NCBI GenBank assembly: GCA_030844625.1
Contig: JAUUNJ010000137.1
Coordinates: 1-6,698, forward strand
Origin: Roseburia sp.
GTDB taxonomy: Bacteria; Bacillota; Clostridia; Lachnospirales; Lachnospiraceae
Direction of reading: 5' to 3'
Length of the DNA stretch: 6,698 nucleotides
The notes under the pieces were generated by a model, which was given only the letters and a program-made list of their open reading frames with translations, had not been told where the DNA came from and searched no databases. The translations under genes and the position numbers were made by a program. Below, one piece after another: positions 1 through 6,002 of this stretch (position 1 is the stretch's first letter; every line of letters begins with the position of its first letter).

Positions 1-90
1 ATACCCCAGCTTGGAAAAAATGAAAATATGCTGATGTGCAAAGAAAATGCTAAGAAAGAAATGACATGCGCCAATAATCCGCTAAGGTAG
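1..90 (+). CDS. C-terminal tail of an unidentified upstream reading frame (partial)
   Basis: Frame 1 is open from the first base of the window to a TAG at 88-90, giving 29 residues that end in MTCANNPLR. The tail is hydrophilic, rich in Lys, Asn and Glu, with two cysteines and no membrane segment. The other two forward frames close early. The piece is too short to assign a family. It could be the end of a real gene upstream or a chance open stretch. The next ORF starts 93 bases later with its own ribosome binding site. Confidence 0.35.
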   Translation: MPQLGKNENMLMCKENAKKEMTCANNPLR

Positions 91-101
91 TTGAAACTAT
101 A

Positions 102-130
102 TTGTAAAGATATTTTTGGAATGATAGATT
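102..130 (+). promoter_or_regulatory. Candidate promoter for the 31-residue membrane microprotein
   Basis: TTGTAA at 102-107 (4 of 6 to TTGACA) is followed after 17 bases by TAGATT at 125-130 (4 of 6 to TATAAT). The -10 is preceded by TG plus one base at 122-124, an extended -10 element. Transcription would start near 137, about 47 bases before the ATG at 184. In an AT-rich spacer such matches arise by chance, and the small gene could instead be read from upstream. Confidence 0.25.
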
Positions 131-183
131 AAATAAAAATCCCAAAATGATGTAGTAATTTCAATTTGGAACAGGAGGTTTTT

Positions 184-279
184 ATGGATATAGCAAATAC
201 AATTTATACTGTAATAGGTGTGGCAATCATTGTTATTGGATTCGGTTATGCAATATGGGACGAATATATTAAGAACTAA
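184..279 (+). CDS. 31-residue single-pass membrane microprotein, function unknown
   Basis: The ATG at 184 lies 5 bases after a perfect AGGAGG (173-178), one of the best ribosome binding sites in the window, and the frame ends at TAA 277-279. The product starts MDIANTIYTV, has one hydrophobic helix at about residues 6-24 (rich in Val, Ile and Gly) and a short polar end, WDEYIKN. The three acidic residues are D2, D26 and E27. It has no cleavable signal peptide and no cysteines. Size and layout resemble bacterial accessory microproteins that sit beside membrane transporters or oxidases (KdpF, CydX and similar), but I see no family-specific motif and do not assign one. A 9-bp imperfect hairpin (142-150 with 161-169) lies just before the ribosome binding site. 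It lies upstream of mgtE on the same strand, 350 bases away, separated by a hairpin and promoter signals, so it is probably not co-transcribed with it by default. Confidence 0.6.
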   Translation: MDIANTIYTVIGVAIIVIGFGYAIWDEYIKN

Positions 280-313
280 TGCGAAAAATAACAATGAATT
301 AACATGAATCCGG

Positions 314-342
314 TTGACACCGCCTTTAAAAAAGTGTTAAAT
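314..342 (+). promoter_or_regulatory. Candidate sigma-A-type promoter upstream of mgtE
   Basis: A perfect TTGACA at 314-319 is followed after exactly 17 bases by TTAAAT at 337-342 (4 of 6 to TATAAT). The start would be near 349, just before the dyad at 360-393, so the RNA would run straight into that hairpin. The -35 hexamer itself sits in a small CGGT/ACCG dyad (311-314 with 319-322). It is the best -35 in the 350-base space before mgtE. Confidence 0.45.
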
Positions 343-359
343 TTAATATGAAAATTAAT

Positions 360-393
360 AAAAGACTTATGGTATAATTACCATGAGTCTTTT
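360..393 (+). terminator. 15-bp hairpin (terminator or attenuator) with a TATAAT at its centre
   Basis: Positions 360-374 pair with 379-393 over 15 bp with a single wobble pair (T368 with G385) and a TAAT loop. The 3' arm ends in TCTTTT and the 5' arm begins AAAAGA, the usual shape of an intrinsic terminator whose U-tract is part of the stem. It could end transcription of the microprotein gene 81 bases upstream or attenuate the promoter at 314-342. The centre also reads TGGTATAAT (370-378), a perfect extended -10, so the same dyad could be a promoter with a symmetric protein-binding site across it. No good -35 lies 16-18 bases upstream of that -10. Confidence 0.5.
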
Positions 394-629
394 CTATGCG
401 GTCAGAGAAATATAGTATGGAGTGCCGCAGTGATGAGAGATTAATCAATATGTTTTCATGTTTTTAGGAAAGAGAGGTGAAAGAAATGGATAGTTGCGAC
501 AGTTGGGGGCAAAGTTTGCGTACGGAACAGGCTATAGAAGAAACTGATGCATACCATCCGTTTCGATTACAGCCTTAGTATACAGACTTCCCACATATAC
601 ATAGCTCATAAGAAAGACAAAGGAGGTAT
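394..629 (+). promoter_or_regulatory. mgtE leader region, no recognised riboswitch
   Basis: This stretch lies between the dyad and the mgtE start. A small hairpin pairs TGCGG (397-401) with CCGCA (425-429). A 30-codon ORF lies at 486-578. Close to mgtE, CATATAC (594-600) is complementary to GTATATG (626-632), which contains the mgtE ATG. GTATA (578-582), which begins at the last base of the small ORF's stop codon, is complementary to TATAC (596-600), so the two pairings exclude each other. The helices are short and AT-rich, so folding is uncertain. I looked for the conserved core of the M-box (ykoK) magnesium riboswitch, common ahead of mgtE in Firmicutes, and did not recognise it. Confidence 0.35.
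486..578 (+). CDS. 30-residue leader ORF upstream of mgtE (possible regulatory peptide)
   Basis: The ATG at 486 follows GAGGTGA (474-480), a seven-base match to the anti-Shine-Dalgarno region at good spacing, and the frame ends at TAG 576-578. The product is hydrophilic, begins MDSCDSWGQS and ends FRLQP. It has two aspartates in the first five residues, an EETD run near the middle, one cysteine and a proline-ended tail. No membrane segment or known domain is seen. The stop lies 51 bases before the mgtE ATG. A leader peptide is the likeliest reading if it is translated. In enterobacteria acidic/proline-rich leader peptides such as MgtL respond to low magnesium, but no homology to MgtL is claimed. 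It may also be a chance ORF with a fortuitous ribosome binding site. Confidence 0.4.
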   Translation: MDSCDSWGQSLRTEQAIEETDAYHPFRLQP

Positions 630-638
630 ATGATCGTG
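621..638 (+). promoter_or_regulatory. Ribosome binding site of mgtE with two possible start codons
   Basis: AGGAGG lies at 621-626. The ATG at 630-632 is only 3 bases downstream, which is tight. An in-frame GTG at 636-638 is 9 bases downstream, at more usual spacing, and would shorten the protein by two residues (starting at Val3). The ATG is given as the start by convention. The functional difference is negligible, but the ATG is also the part covered by the possible CATATAC/GTATATG pairing. Confidence 0.6.
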
Positions 639-2189
639 GAAGAAAAATTCGATGAAAAGGATTTAGAAAATCAGAAAGTTTCAGATAAAGATATAACTGA
701 AACACAGGGAGGACTTCAAAAAAATGAAACATTTGAAGAGGCGTATGAAAATTTAAGTGAAGAAAATCAAAATAAAGCAGTTTCAGAAGCACAGGATGAG
801 AATGAAGTTCCTGAAAAGGATGACTATGAAGCAGAAATCATCGAAATTATTAAAAGTGATGAACCTGCGCTGATTAAAAAAGAAGGACTGGACGATTATC
901 ATGAAAATGATATTGCAGCGGTAATTGAAAAGTTAGACGTTAAGGAAAGACGTAAACTTTATTCTGTTCTTGGTTTGGAAAAGGTTTCGGAAATCTTTGC
1001 CTATCTGGATGATCCCGAAGAGTTTATTGAGGAATTAGATGCAGAGACAGCTGCGGATATTCTGGAAAACATGGAAGCCGATGATGCGGTTGACATTCTG
1101 GAAGAACTGGAAGATGAAAAGAGCGAGGAACTTATTCATCTGATGGATCAGGAAGCCAAAAAGGATATTAATCTGATTCAATCCTATGATGATGACGAAA
1201 TCGGTAGCAAGATGACTACCAATTATGTTACTTTGTCATTAAACCTTACAATCAAACAGGCAATGAAAAGTATGGTTGAACAGGCAGCGGACAATGACAA
1301 CATAACTACATTGTATGTATTGCAGGAAGATGGTACTTTTTATGGAGCCATTGATTTGACGGATTTAATTGTGGCTAGAAATTATGTGGAATTGGAATCC
1401 CTTGTCACCACATCCTATCCTTTTGTGTATGATCACGAAACGGTAGATGAGTGTATAGAAGAATTGAAAGATTATTCAGAGGATTCTATTCCGGTGCTGG
1501 ATAAGGATAAGCATATACTTGGTGTTATTACATCTCAGGACCTGATTGAAGTGGTAGATGAAGAGATGGGTGAAGATTATGCAAAACTTGCCGGTTTGTC
1601 GGAAGAAGAGGATTTGGAGGAACCTCTCTTTGAGAGCCTTAAGAAAAGAACACCATGGCTGGCAGTGTTACTGTTTTTAGGACTTATTGTTTCCACAGTA
1701 ACCGGAATGTTTGAAGGTGTAATAGCGGGGCTGCCAATTATAGTTACTTTTCAGTCAGTTATATTAGGTATGTCCGGTAATGTGGGAACGCAGTCACTGG
1801 CTGTTACCATCAGAGTGCTGATGGATGAGGATTTGACCTTTAAACAGCAGGTGGGGTTTGTTTTAAAGGAAATAAAAATAGGCTTTTGTAACGGTATGAT
1901 TATTGGAACTATTTCATTTATTGTCACAGGTATTTACATTTGGATCGTTAAAGGACTGCCGGTTACATCAGCATTTGCCATGGCGGGATGTATAGGTATA
2001 GCACTTTGGATGGCTATGATCATATCCAGTTTTGTTGGTTCCATCGTTCCAATAATATTTTCTAAAATTAACGTGGACCCTGCAGTGGCATCCGGACCGT
2101 TGATTTCAACCATGAATGATTTGGTGGCTGTAGTTACCTATTATGGAATGGCATGGGTGTTACTGATTAATGTGATGCAGCTGGGATAG
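630..2189 (+). CDS. mgtE: MgtE-family magnesium channel/transporter
   Basis: This is a 519-residue inner-membrane Mg2+ uptake protein; the family forms homodimers gated by cytosolic Mg2+. Residues 1-65 are a highly acidic, low-complexity extension not found in minimal family members of about 450 residues. Residues about 66-190 form the MgtE N domain (helical repeats such as LDAETAADILENMEADDAVD). A CBS pair follows at about 195-312 (SIPVL at 286-290, LGVITSQDLIEV at 297-308). An acidic linker/plug helix covers 313-338, and five membrane helices run from about 342 to 515. Family signatures are GNVGTQS (383-389) and DPAVASGP (483-490). Asp497 in the last helix corresponds by position to the pore aspartate of the Thermus protein. 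No frameshift is seen. The gene stands alone on the plus strand, behind an unusual leader and ahead of a bidirectional terminator. Regulation by Mg2+ is expected both at the protein (N/CBS domains) and possibly at the leader. Confidence 0.96.
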   Translation: MIVEEKFDEKDLENQKVSDKDITETQGGLQKNETFEEAYENLSEENQNKAVSEAQDENEVPEKDDYEAEIIEIIKSDEPALIKKEGLDDYHENDIAAVIEKLDVKERRKLYSVLGLEKVSEIFAYLDDPEEFIEELDAETAADILENMEADDAVDILEELEDEKSEELIHLMDQEAKKDINLIQSYDDDEIGSKMTTNYVTLSLNLTIKQAMKSMVEQAADNDNITTLYVLQEDGTFYGAIDLTDLIVARNYVELESLVTTSYPFVYDHETVDECIEELKDYSEDSIPVLDKDKHILGVITSQDLIEVVDEEMGEDYAKLAGLSEEEDLEEPLFESLKKRTPWLAVLLFLGLIVSTVTGMFEGVIAGLPIIVTFQSVILGMSGNVGTQSLAVTIRVLMDEDLTFKQQVGFVLKEIKIGFCNGMIIGTISFIVTGIYIWIVKGLPVTSAFAMAGCIGIALWMAMIISSFVGSIVPIIFSKINVDPAVASGPLISTMNDLVAVVTYYGMAWVLLINVMQLG

Positions 2190-2234
2190 CATTACTGATA
2201 GAATATAGGAAATAAAAGAAGTATGGCAGAATAT

Positions 2235-2282
2235 AAAAACACAGCCCTATCGGATAATTTTATCTGATGGGCTGTGTTTTTT
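2235..2282. terminator. Long bidirectional terminator between mgtE and the hydrogenase operon
   Basis: Positions 2235-2247 pair with 2269-2281 over 13 bp (core ACACAGCCC with GGGCTGTGT). After one bulged base (T2248) the stem continues for 8 bp (2249-2256 with 2261-2268, one wobble) to an ATTT loop. On the plus strand the stem ends in a T-tract for mgtE; on the minus strand it ends in TTTTTATATT for the convergent operon. The stop codon of the minus-strand S-component gene (2281-2283) overlaps the base of the stem. Confidence 0.9.
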
Positions 2283-2838
2283 AAATACGTTTTAATGCCA
2301 GTTTTATGACAGGCCATATAATACATGCAAGAAATGTTCCCAGCAGTGCGGCAATAAGCTGCGTGCTTGAATATGTTACCTTTGCCATATTGACTGCAGC
2401 AGCAGGCAAACTGCTTCCGAACTGGGGAAGTACCCAGTTGACAATCAGTAATGCCATAATTCCTGCTTTGGCAAAAGAACCGATAACAAGACTGACTGGC
2501 ATAAGATTCAGTTCAAGTTTTTTCCCTCTTACAAACCATGTAAACAATACAAGAACTGCGTTGCCAATCATTATACATGGAAGAATTAATGGTACAGAGG
2601 AAATAAGCGGAGACGCTGTAAGCACAAAGGAAAGTACGGGAATGATAATTGCCAGAAGTGTACCGCTTAATAATCCGCAGTATAGAGTATCGACAATTAT
2701 AATCAAATTAATCAGTGCGCCGGAGACTCCTACGCTCTGACCGGATACGGACAGAGGTAATTTGACGAACTGGATAACAACAATACTTAATGCAATCATA
2801 ATTGCTGTTACAGTGATTTGTTTTGTCCTTAATTTCAT
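2281..2838 (-). CDS. ECF-type transporter S component (substrate-binding membrane subunit), substrate unknown
   Basis: This is a 185-residue, very hydrophobic protein with about six membrane helices (roughly 7-27, 38-58, 60-78, 83-104, 113-135, 157-177), the size and topology of S components of energy-coupling-factor importers. Helix 1 carries an AxxxA pattern (A12, A16), the packing motif through which S components dock on the EcfT subunit. It starts MKLRTKQITV and ends in a basic tail. No EcfA or EcfT genes are in the window, so it would use a shared module encoded elsewhere (group II arrangement, inferred). Substrate-specific motifs of the thiamine, riboflavin or biotin subfamilies were not recognised. 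Its ATG overlaps the hydrogenase stop (ATGA), with the ribosome binding site inside the hydrogenase gene, so the two are co-transcribed and probably translationally coupled. The substrate may relate to the hydrogenase or its metabolism, which is inference from context. Another small integral membrane family is a less likely alternative. Confidence 0.8.
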   Translation of the reverse strand: MKLRTKQITVTAIMIALSIVVIQFVKLPLSVSGQSVGVSGALINLIIIVDTLYCGLLSGTLLAIIIPVLSFVLTASPLISSVPLILPCIMIGNAVLVLFTWFVRGKKLELNLMPVSLVIGSFAKAGIMALLIVNWVLPQFGSSLPAAAVNMAKVTYSSTQLIAALLGTFLACIIWPVIKLALKRI

Positions 2839-4358
2839 TTATATTTTTCCTCCTTTGTTATCAGATGTAAATATTTTAAGTATTCTGTATCCGATGGTTC
2901 TTTCATTTCGGAGCGGGCCATATCTTTTTGGAGTCCGATAGAAGCCTTTCGCACATCAGATAGCACTCCGGCACCGCCCAGACAGCCGCCAGGGCAAGCC
3001 ATACCTTCGAGAAGGTAACCGTCATATTTTCCGGCTTTAGCCATCATAAGCATTTTCTTACACTCATCAAGTCCTTCCGCTTTTACAGTCTTTACATCAC
3101 GCTCCGGTTCGAAATGATGAATAACATTAACAACAGCCTGAGCAACACCACCGCTTGAGGCAAAGCCTTTTCCGAGAGCACTGGAAGTCTGTTGTGGATC
3201 TTCCACTTCAAGCTCATTAAAGTTAATAGCTCTGGCATCGAATATTCCCATCATTTCTTCAAATGTAAGTACAAAGTCTACATCGCTTCGAACGGAACGA
3301 CGGCTTGCCTCTAACTTCTTGGCAGCGCAAGGTCCGATAAATACAACTTTACATTCAGGATGCTGCTTCTTAATCATCCTTGCCGTAAGAACCATAGGAG
3401 TAAGGGACATGGAAATATAGTCCGCATATTCAGGTAATGTTTTCTTTGCCATTACTGACCAGGCAGGGCAGCAGGAAGTTCCCATCCATTTTTGTTTTTC
3501 AGGTACATTTTCCATAAAGTCAACAGCTTCCTGAATGGAGCATAAGTCTGCTCCAATAGCAACTTCAACCATATCTTCAAAACCAACAGCTTTAAGTGCG
3601 GCTCTTACCATTTCAGGCGTTACATTATTTCCGAACTGTTGGATAAACGAAGGGGCTATTGCCGCATATATCGGCGTATCGCCTTTCAGGGCAAGTACAG
3701 TCTGAAAAATCTGACTCTTGTCCACAATTGCACTGAAAGGACAGCTTACCAGACACATGCCGCAGGATACACATTGGTCATAGTCAATGTCAGCACGTCC
3801 GTATTCATCGGATTTAATGGCATTCATGCCACATGCTTTGGCACATGGTCGTTCCTGCTTTACAATTGCGTTGTATGGGCATGCATTGAGACACTTGCCG
3901 CATTTAATACACTTTTCCTCATCAATAATAGACCTGCCGTTTTCCATATGGATTGCATCTTTAGGGCAGACCTCGATACAAGGATGCTCCAGACACCCCT
4001 GACATGCGTCAGTAATGAAAATACGCTTCTCAGGGCATGCGTGACATGCAAACTTGATAATGTTGACAAGTGGCGGATCATAATATTTTTCATCAATGGC
4101 ACTGGCGTCAATGCCGTCAGAAAGGGGAGCATGCTCAGACATCTTTCTGATTGGAAGTCCCATTGTAGCACGAAGGCGTTCACCGACAATGGCACGTTCT
4201 AAGAAAATATTATCGTAATATTTTCCGATTTCACCCGGAATGATTTCATAGGGCAGGTCTTCGATATGTGATAAGTCACGACCATCATATGCCATACGGG
4301 CAATTTCTGTAAAAACTTTATGACGAATTTCAGTTTTATTTGAATATATTCCTCTCAT
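2835..4358 (-). CDS. [FeFe] hydrogenase, group B type, with four-cluster ferredoxin-like region
   Basis: This 507-residue protein interconverts protons and H2 at an H-cluster, probably with reduced ferredoxin as electron partner in the cytoplasm. Residues 1-95 are a family-specific N-terminal region. Residues 105-206 hold 16 cysteines (105, 108, 119, 122, 127, 131, 150, 153, 156, 160, 172, 176, 196, 199, 202, 206), enough for four [4Fe-4S] clusters, including CxxCxxCxxxCP motifs at 150-161 and 196-207. The H-cluster domain spans about 220-480. L1 is TSCCPAW (294-300), L2 is IGPCAAKKLE (341-350) and L3 is EGMACPGGCLGGAG (451-464). The ligands are expected to be C297, C344, C455 and C459, with C296 as the proton-transfer cysteine. 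L2 has Gly where group A enzymes have Met (MPC), and L3 lacks the third Gly and the Pro, which fits group B enzymes such as C. pasteurianum CpIII. The start has AGGAG (plus positions 4365-4369) 6 bases upstream. It is the first gene of a two-gene operon; the H-cluster maturases HydE, HydF and HydG are not in the window. Confidence 0.93.
   Translation of the reverse strand: MRGIYSNKTEIRHKVFTEIARMAYDGRDLSHIEDLPYEIIPGEIGKYYDNIFLERAIVGERLRATMGLPIRKMSEHAPLSDGIDASAIDEKYYDPPLVNIIKFACHACPEKRIFITDACQGCLEHPCIEVCPKDAIHMENGRSIIDEEKCIKCGKCLNACPYNAIVKQERPCAKACGMNAIKSDEYGRADIDYDQCVSCGMCLVSCPFSAIVDKSQIFQTVLALKGDTPIYAAIAPSFIQQFGNNVTPEMVRAALKAVGFEDMVEVAIGADLCSIQEAVDFMENVPEKQKWMGTSCCPAWSVMAKKTLPEYADYISMSLTPMVLTARMIKKQHPECKVVFIGPCAAKKLEASRRSVRSDVDFVLTFEEMMGIFDARAINFNELEVEDPQQTSSALGKGFASSGGVAQAVVNVIHHFEPERDVKTVKAEGLDECKKMLMMAKAGKYDGYLLEGMACPGGCLGGAGVLSDVRKASIGLQKDMARSEMKEPSDTEYLKYLHLITKEEKYK
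2836..2854 (-). promoter_or_regulatory. Internal ribosome binding site coupling the S component to the hydrogenase gene
   Basis: On the minus strand AGGAGG (plus-strand CCTCCT at 2849-2854) lies inside the last codons of the hydrogenase gene, 10 bases before the S-component ATG (2838-2836). The hydrogenase stop TGA (2837-2835) shares four bases (ATGA) with this start, the classic arrangement for termination-reinitiation coupling. Confidence 0.8.
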
Positions 4359-4402
4359 ATAACACTCCTGTAATAATTCTGATAATGTTAAATTCCTGCT
4401 TG

Positions 4403-4432
4403 ATTATAACATAGCAGACAAAATGAATACAA
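4403..4432 (-). promoter_or_regulatory. Promoter of the hydrogenase/S-component operon
   Basis: On the minus strand a perfect TATAAT (plus-strand ATTATA at 4403-4408) is preceded by TGT, making an extended -10 (TGTTATAAT). TTGTAT (plus 4427-4432) lies 18 bases upstream as a partial -35 (3 of 6). Transcription would start near 4396, giving a leader of about 40 nt that contains the AGGAG ribosome binding site. Confidence 0.6.
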
Positions 4433-4467
4433 GATAATAACGGCTAAAAATGTGTATAATAAGGGAA

Positions 4468-4508
4468 ATATTATAATAATTAAAAAAAATTAGTGGAAAT
4501 TATAATAT
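4468..4508. repeat. Perfect 10-bp inverted repeat in the divergent hydrogenase-MATE spacer
   Basis: ATATTATAAT (4468-4477) and its exact reverse complement ATTATAATAT (4499-4508) are separated by 21 bases, so centre-to-centre spacing is 31 bp, about three helical turns. The arms consist only of A and T in a very AT-rich stretch, so chance is a real possibility. The remaining 219-base spacer (4359-4577) contains several TATAAT-like hexamers. One weak forward promoter candidate for the MATE gene is TTATAA (4500-4505), 17 bases, TATACT (4523-4528). Confidence 0.3.
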
Positions 4509-4577
4509 GTTCAGTGGTATTATATACTTTGTCTGTTTTGACATATAAAATAAAAAGAATCACAAGTAGGTAGAAAA

Positions 4578-6002
4578 ATGAGTACAGAAAATGAGAAAAA
4601 AATAGAGATACAAAATATACAGGAAAATGAAAATCCTTTAGGAACAGAACCCATAAGCAAATTACTCAGGAAGTTTGCGGTGCCGAGTATTATATCAATG
4701 CTTGTTACGTCGCTTTATAATATTGTAGACCAGTTTTTTATAGGAAGAACCGTGGGAGAGTTAGGTAATGCTGCCACAAATATTGCATTTCCGCTTACAA
4801 CTATGTGTATTGCTACAATGTTGGCATTTGGAGTGGGCGGTGCCGCCGGATTTAATCTTAACATGGGGGCAGGCAATAAAAAGAAAGCTATGTATTTTAT
4901 TGGCAATGCAATTACCATGATGTTTGGAGTAGGAGTGGTGCTTGCAGTTATTTCATCATTATTTTTAACGCCTCTTCTGAGTTTTTTTGGGGCACCGGAT
5001 AACGTGCTTCCTTTTGCAAAAGAATATGTAAGAATTACTGCGTTAGGATTTCCTTTTGTCATTATGGCAAATGGAGGCTCCCATTTAATCAGGGCAGATG
5101 GCAGCCCGAATTTTTCAATGTATTGTAATCTTGCAGGAGCAATTTTAAACGTAGTTTTGGATTATCTGTTTGTAATGGTTATAAAGATGGGAATGTCAGG
5201 TGCAGCCATTGCCACAGTGATAGGACAGATTGTATCATTTTGTATGGTGGTATGGTATTTATGCCATTACAAGACAGCAAAGATAGAAAGAAAACATTTA
5301 AAGATTCAGTCAGGTATTGTTTTTAGAACCCTGCATCTGGGAATGGCTCAGTGCTTTAATCAGCTGGCGATGATGGTTGTTCAGATTGTGATGAATAAAT
5401 CGCTGACATATTATGGTGCGCTGTCTATATACGGTTCATCAATTCCGTTGGCGTGTTCAGGAATCATAATGAAAGTGAATCAGTTATATTTTTCTGTATG
5501 TATTGGTGTAGCACAGGGAATCCAGCCGATTGCCAGCTTTAACAGGGGAGCAAAAAAATATAACAGAGTCAAACAGACATACAAAATCGCTGTTACATGC
5601 AACACCATTATTTCTGTAATAGCATTTTTGGCATTCCAGATATTTCCACGACAGATTATTGGAATATTCGGTTCAGGAACAAACGAATATTTTATGTTTG
5701 CAGAAAATTTCTTTCGAATATTTTTATTTATGACATTCTTAAATGGAATCCAGCCGATTACGTCAACTTTTTGTACAGTTATAGGAGAACCCAACAAAGG
5801 AATGTTCTTATCCCTTACAAGACAAATTATTTTTCTGCTTCCACTAATTGTGATATTGCCGGTTGTGTTTATCAAAGCAGGTTTTCAGGGAGTAGATGGA
5901 ATCATGTATGCTGCACCGGTGGCAGATTTTATTGCAGCAGTGATTTCTCTTGTGGTAATAAAAAAAGTATTTAATGCATTTGATAAAAGTCCTTTAAAAT
6001 AA
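4578..6002 (+). CDS. MATE-family efflux transporter (MepA/DinF-like)
   Basis: This is a 474-residue inner-membrane antiporter expected to export cationic drugs, dyes or metabolites in exchange for Na+ or H+. About 12 membrane helices are arranged as two six-helix halves, after a hydrophilic N-terminus (1-25, rich in Glu, Asn and Lys). Family marks are VDQFFIGR (50-57, with the conserved Asp51 in helix 1), IRADGSPNFSM (171-181), NVVLDYLF (191-198) and, in the second half, GIQPIASFNRGAKKYNRV (314-331), typical of the MATE group common in Clostridia. Length matches the family. The start is supported only by a weak Shine-Dalgarno (AGTAGG, 4565-4570, 7 bases before the ATG), unlike its neighbours. 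The gene is divergent from the hydrogenase operon and single: its stop lies within a terminator and nrdD has its own promoter. The substrate cannot be told from the sequence. Confidence 0.93.
   Translation: MSTENEKKIEIQNIQENENPLGTEPISKLLRKFAVPSIISMLVTSLYNIVDQFFIGRTVGELGNAATNIAFPLTTMCIATMLAFGVGGAAGFNLNMGAGNKKKAMYFIGNAITMMFGVGVVLAVISSLFLTPLLSFFGAPDNVLPFAKEYVRITALGFPFVIMANGGSHLIRADGSPNFSMYCNLAGAILNVVLDYLFVMVIKMGMSGAAIATVIGQIVSFCMVVWYLCHYKTAKIERKHLKIQSGIVFRTLHLGMAQCFNQLAMMVVQIVMNKSLTYYGALSIYGSSIPLACSGIIMKVNQLYFSVCIGVAQGIQPIASFNRGAKKYNRVKQTYKIAVTCNTIISVIAFLAFQIFPRQIIGIFGSGTNEYFMFAENFFRIFLFMTFLNGIQPITSTFCTVIGEPNKGMFLSLTRQIIFLLPLIVILPVVFIKAGFQGVDGIMYAAPVADFIAAVISLVVIKKVFNAFDKSPLK

Noticed and set aside
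97..294. 65-codon open frame on the minus strand
   Set aside because: It runs antisense over the microprotein gene, which has a perfect ribosome binding site. The predicted product is a compositionally odd Tyr/Ile/Asn-rich sequence without a family.
396..467. 23-codon plus-strand ORF inside the mgtE leader
   Set aside because: No Shine-Dalgarno precedes its ATG, and it begins right at the end of the 360-393 hairpin; most likely chance.
394..629. M-box, manganese (yybP-ykoY) or NiCo riboswitch ahead of mgtE
   Set aside because: I could not find the conserved core sequences of any of these by eye. A covariance-model search would be decisive.
2306..2740. 144-codon plus-strand frame opposite the ECF S component
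   Set aside because: It is a shadow of the minus-strand membrane protein gene, and no ribosome binding site or recognisable domain was seen. The minus-strand reading has clear helices and operon coupling.
3639..4202. 187-codon plus-strand frame (and nested shorter frames) within the hydrogenase gene
   Set aside because: The hydrogenase reading on the other strand has unmistakable H-cluster and ferredoxin motifs; the overlapping frames have no recognisable domain.
4538..4543. Perfect TTGACA before the MATE gene as a -35 element
   Set aside because: The position 17 bases downstream is CACAAG, with no -10, and the start would fall on the ribosome binding site.
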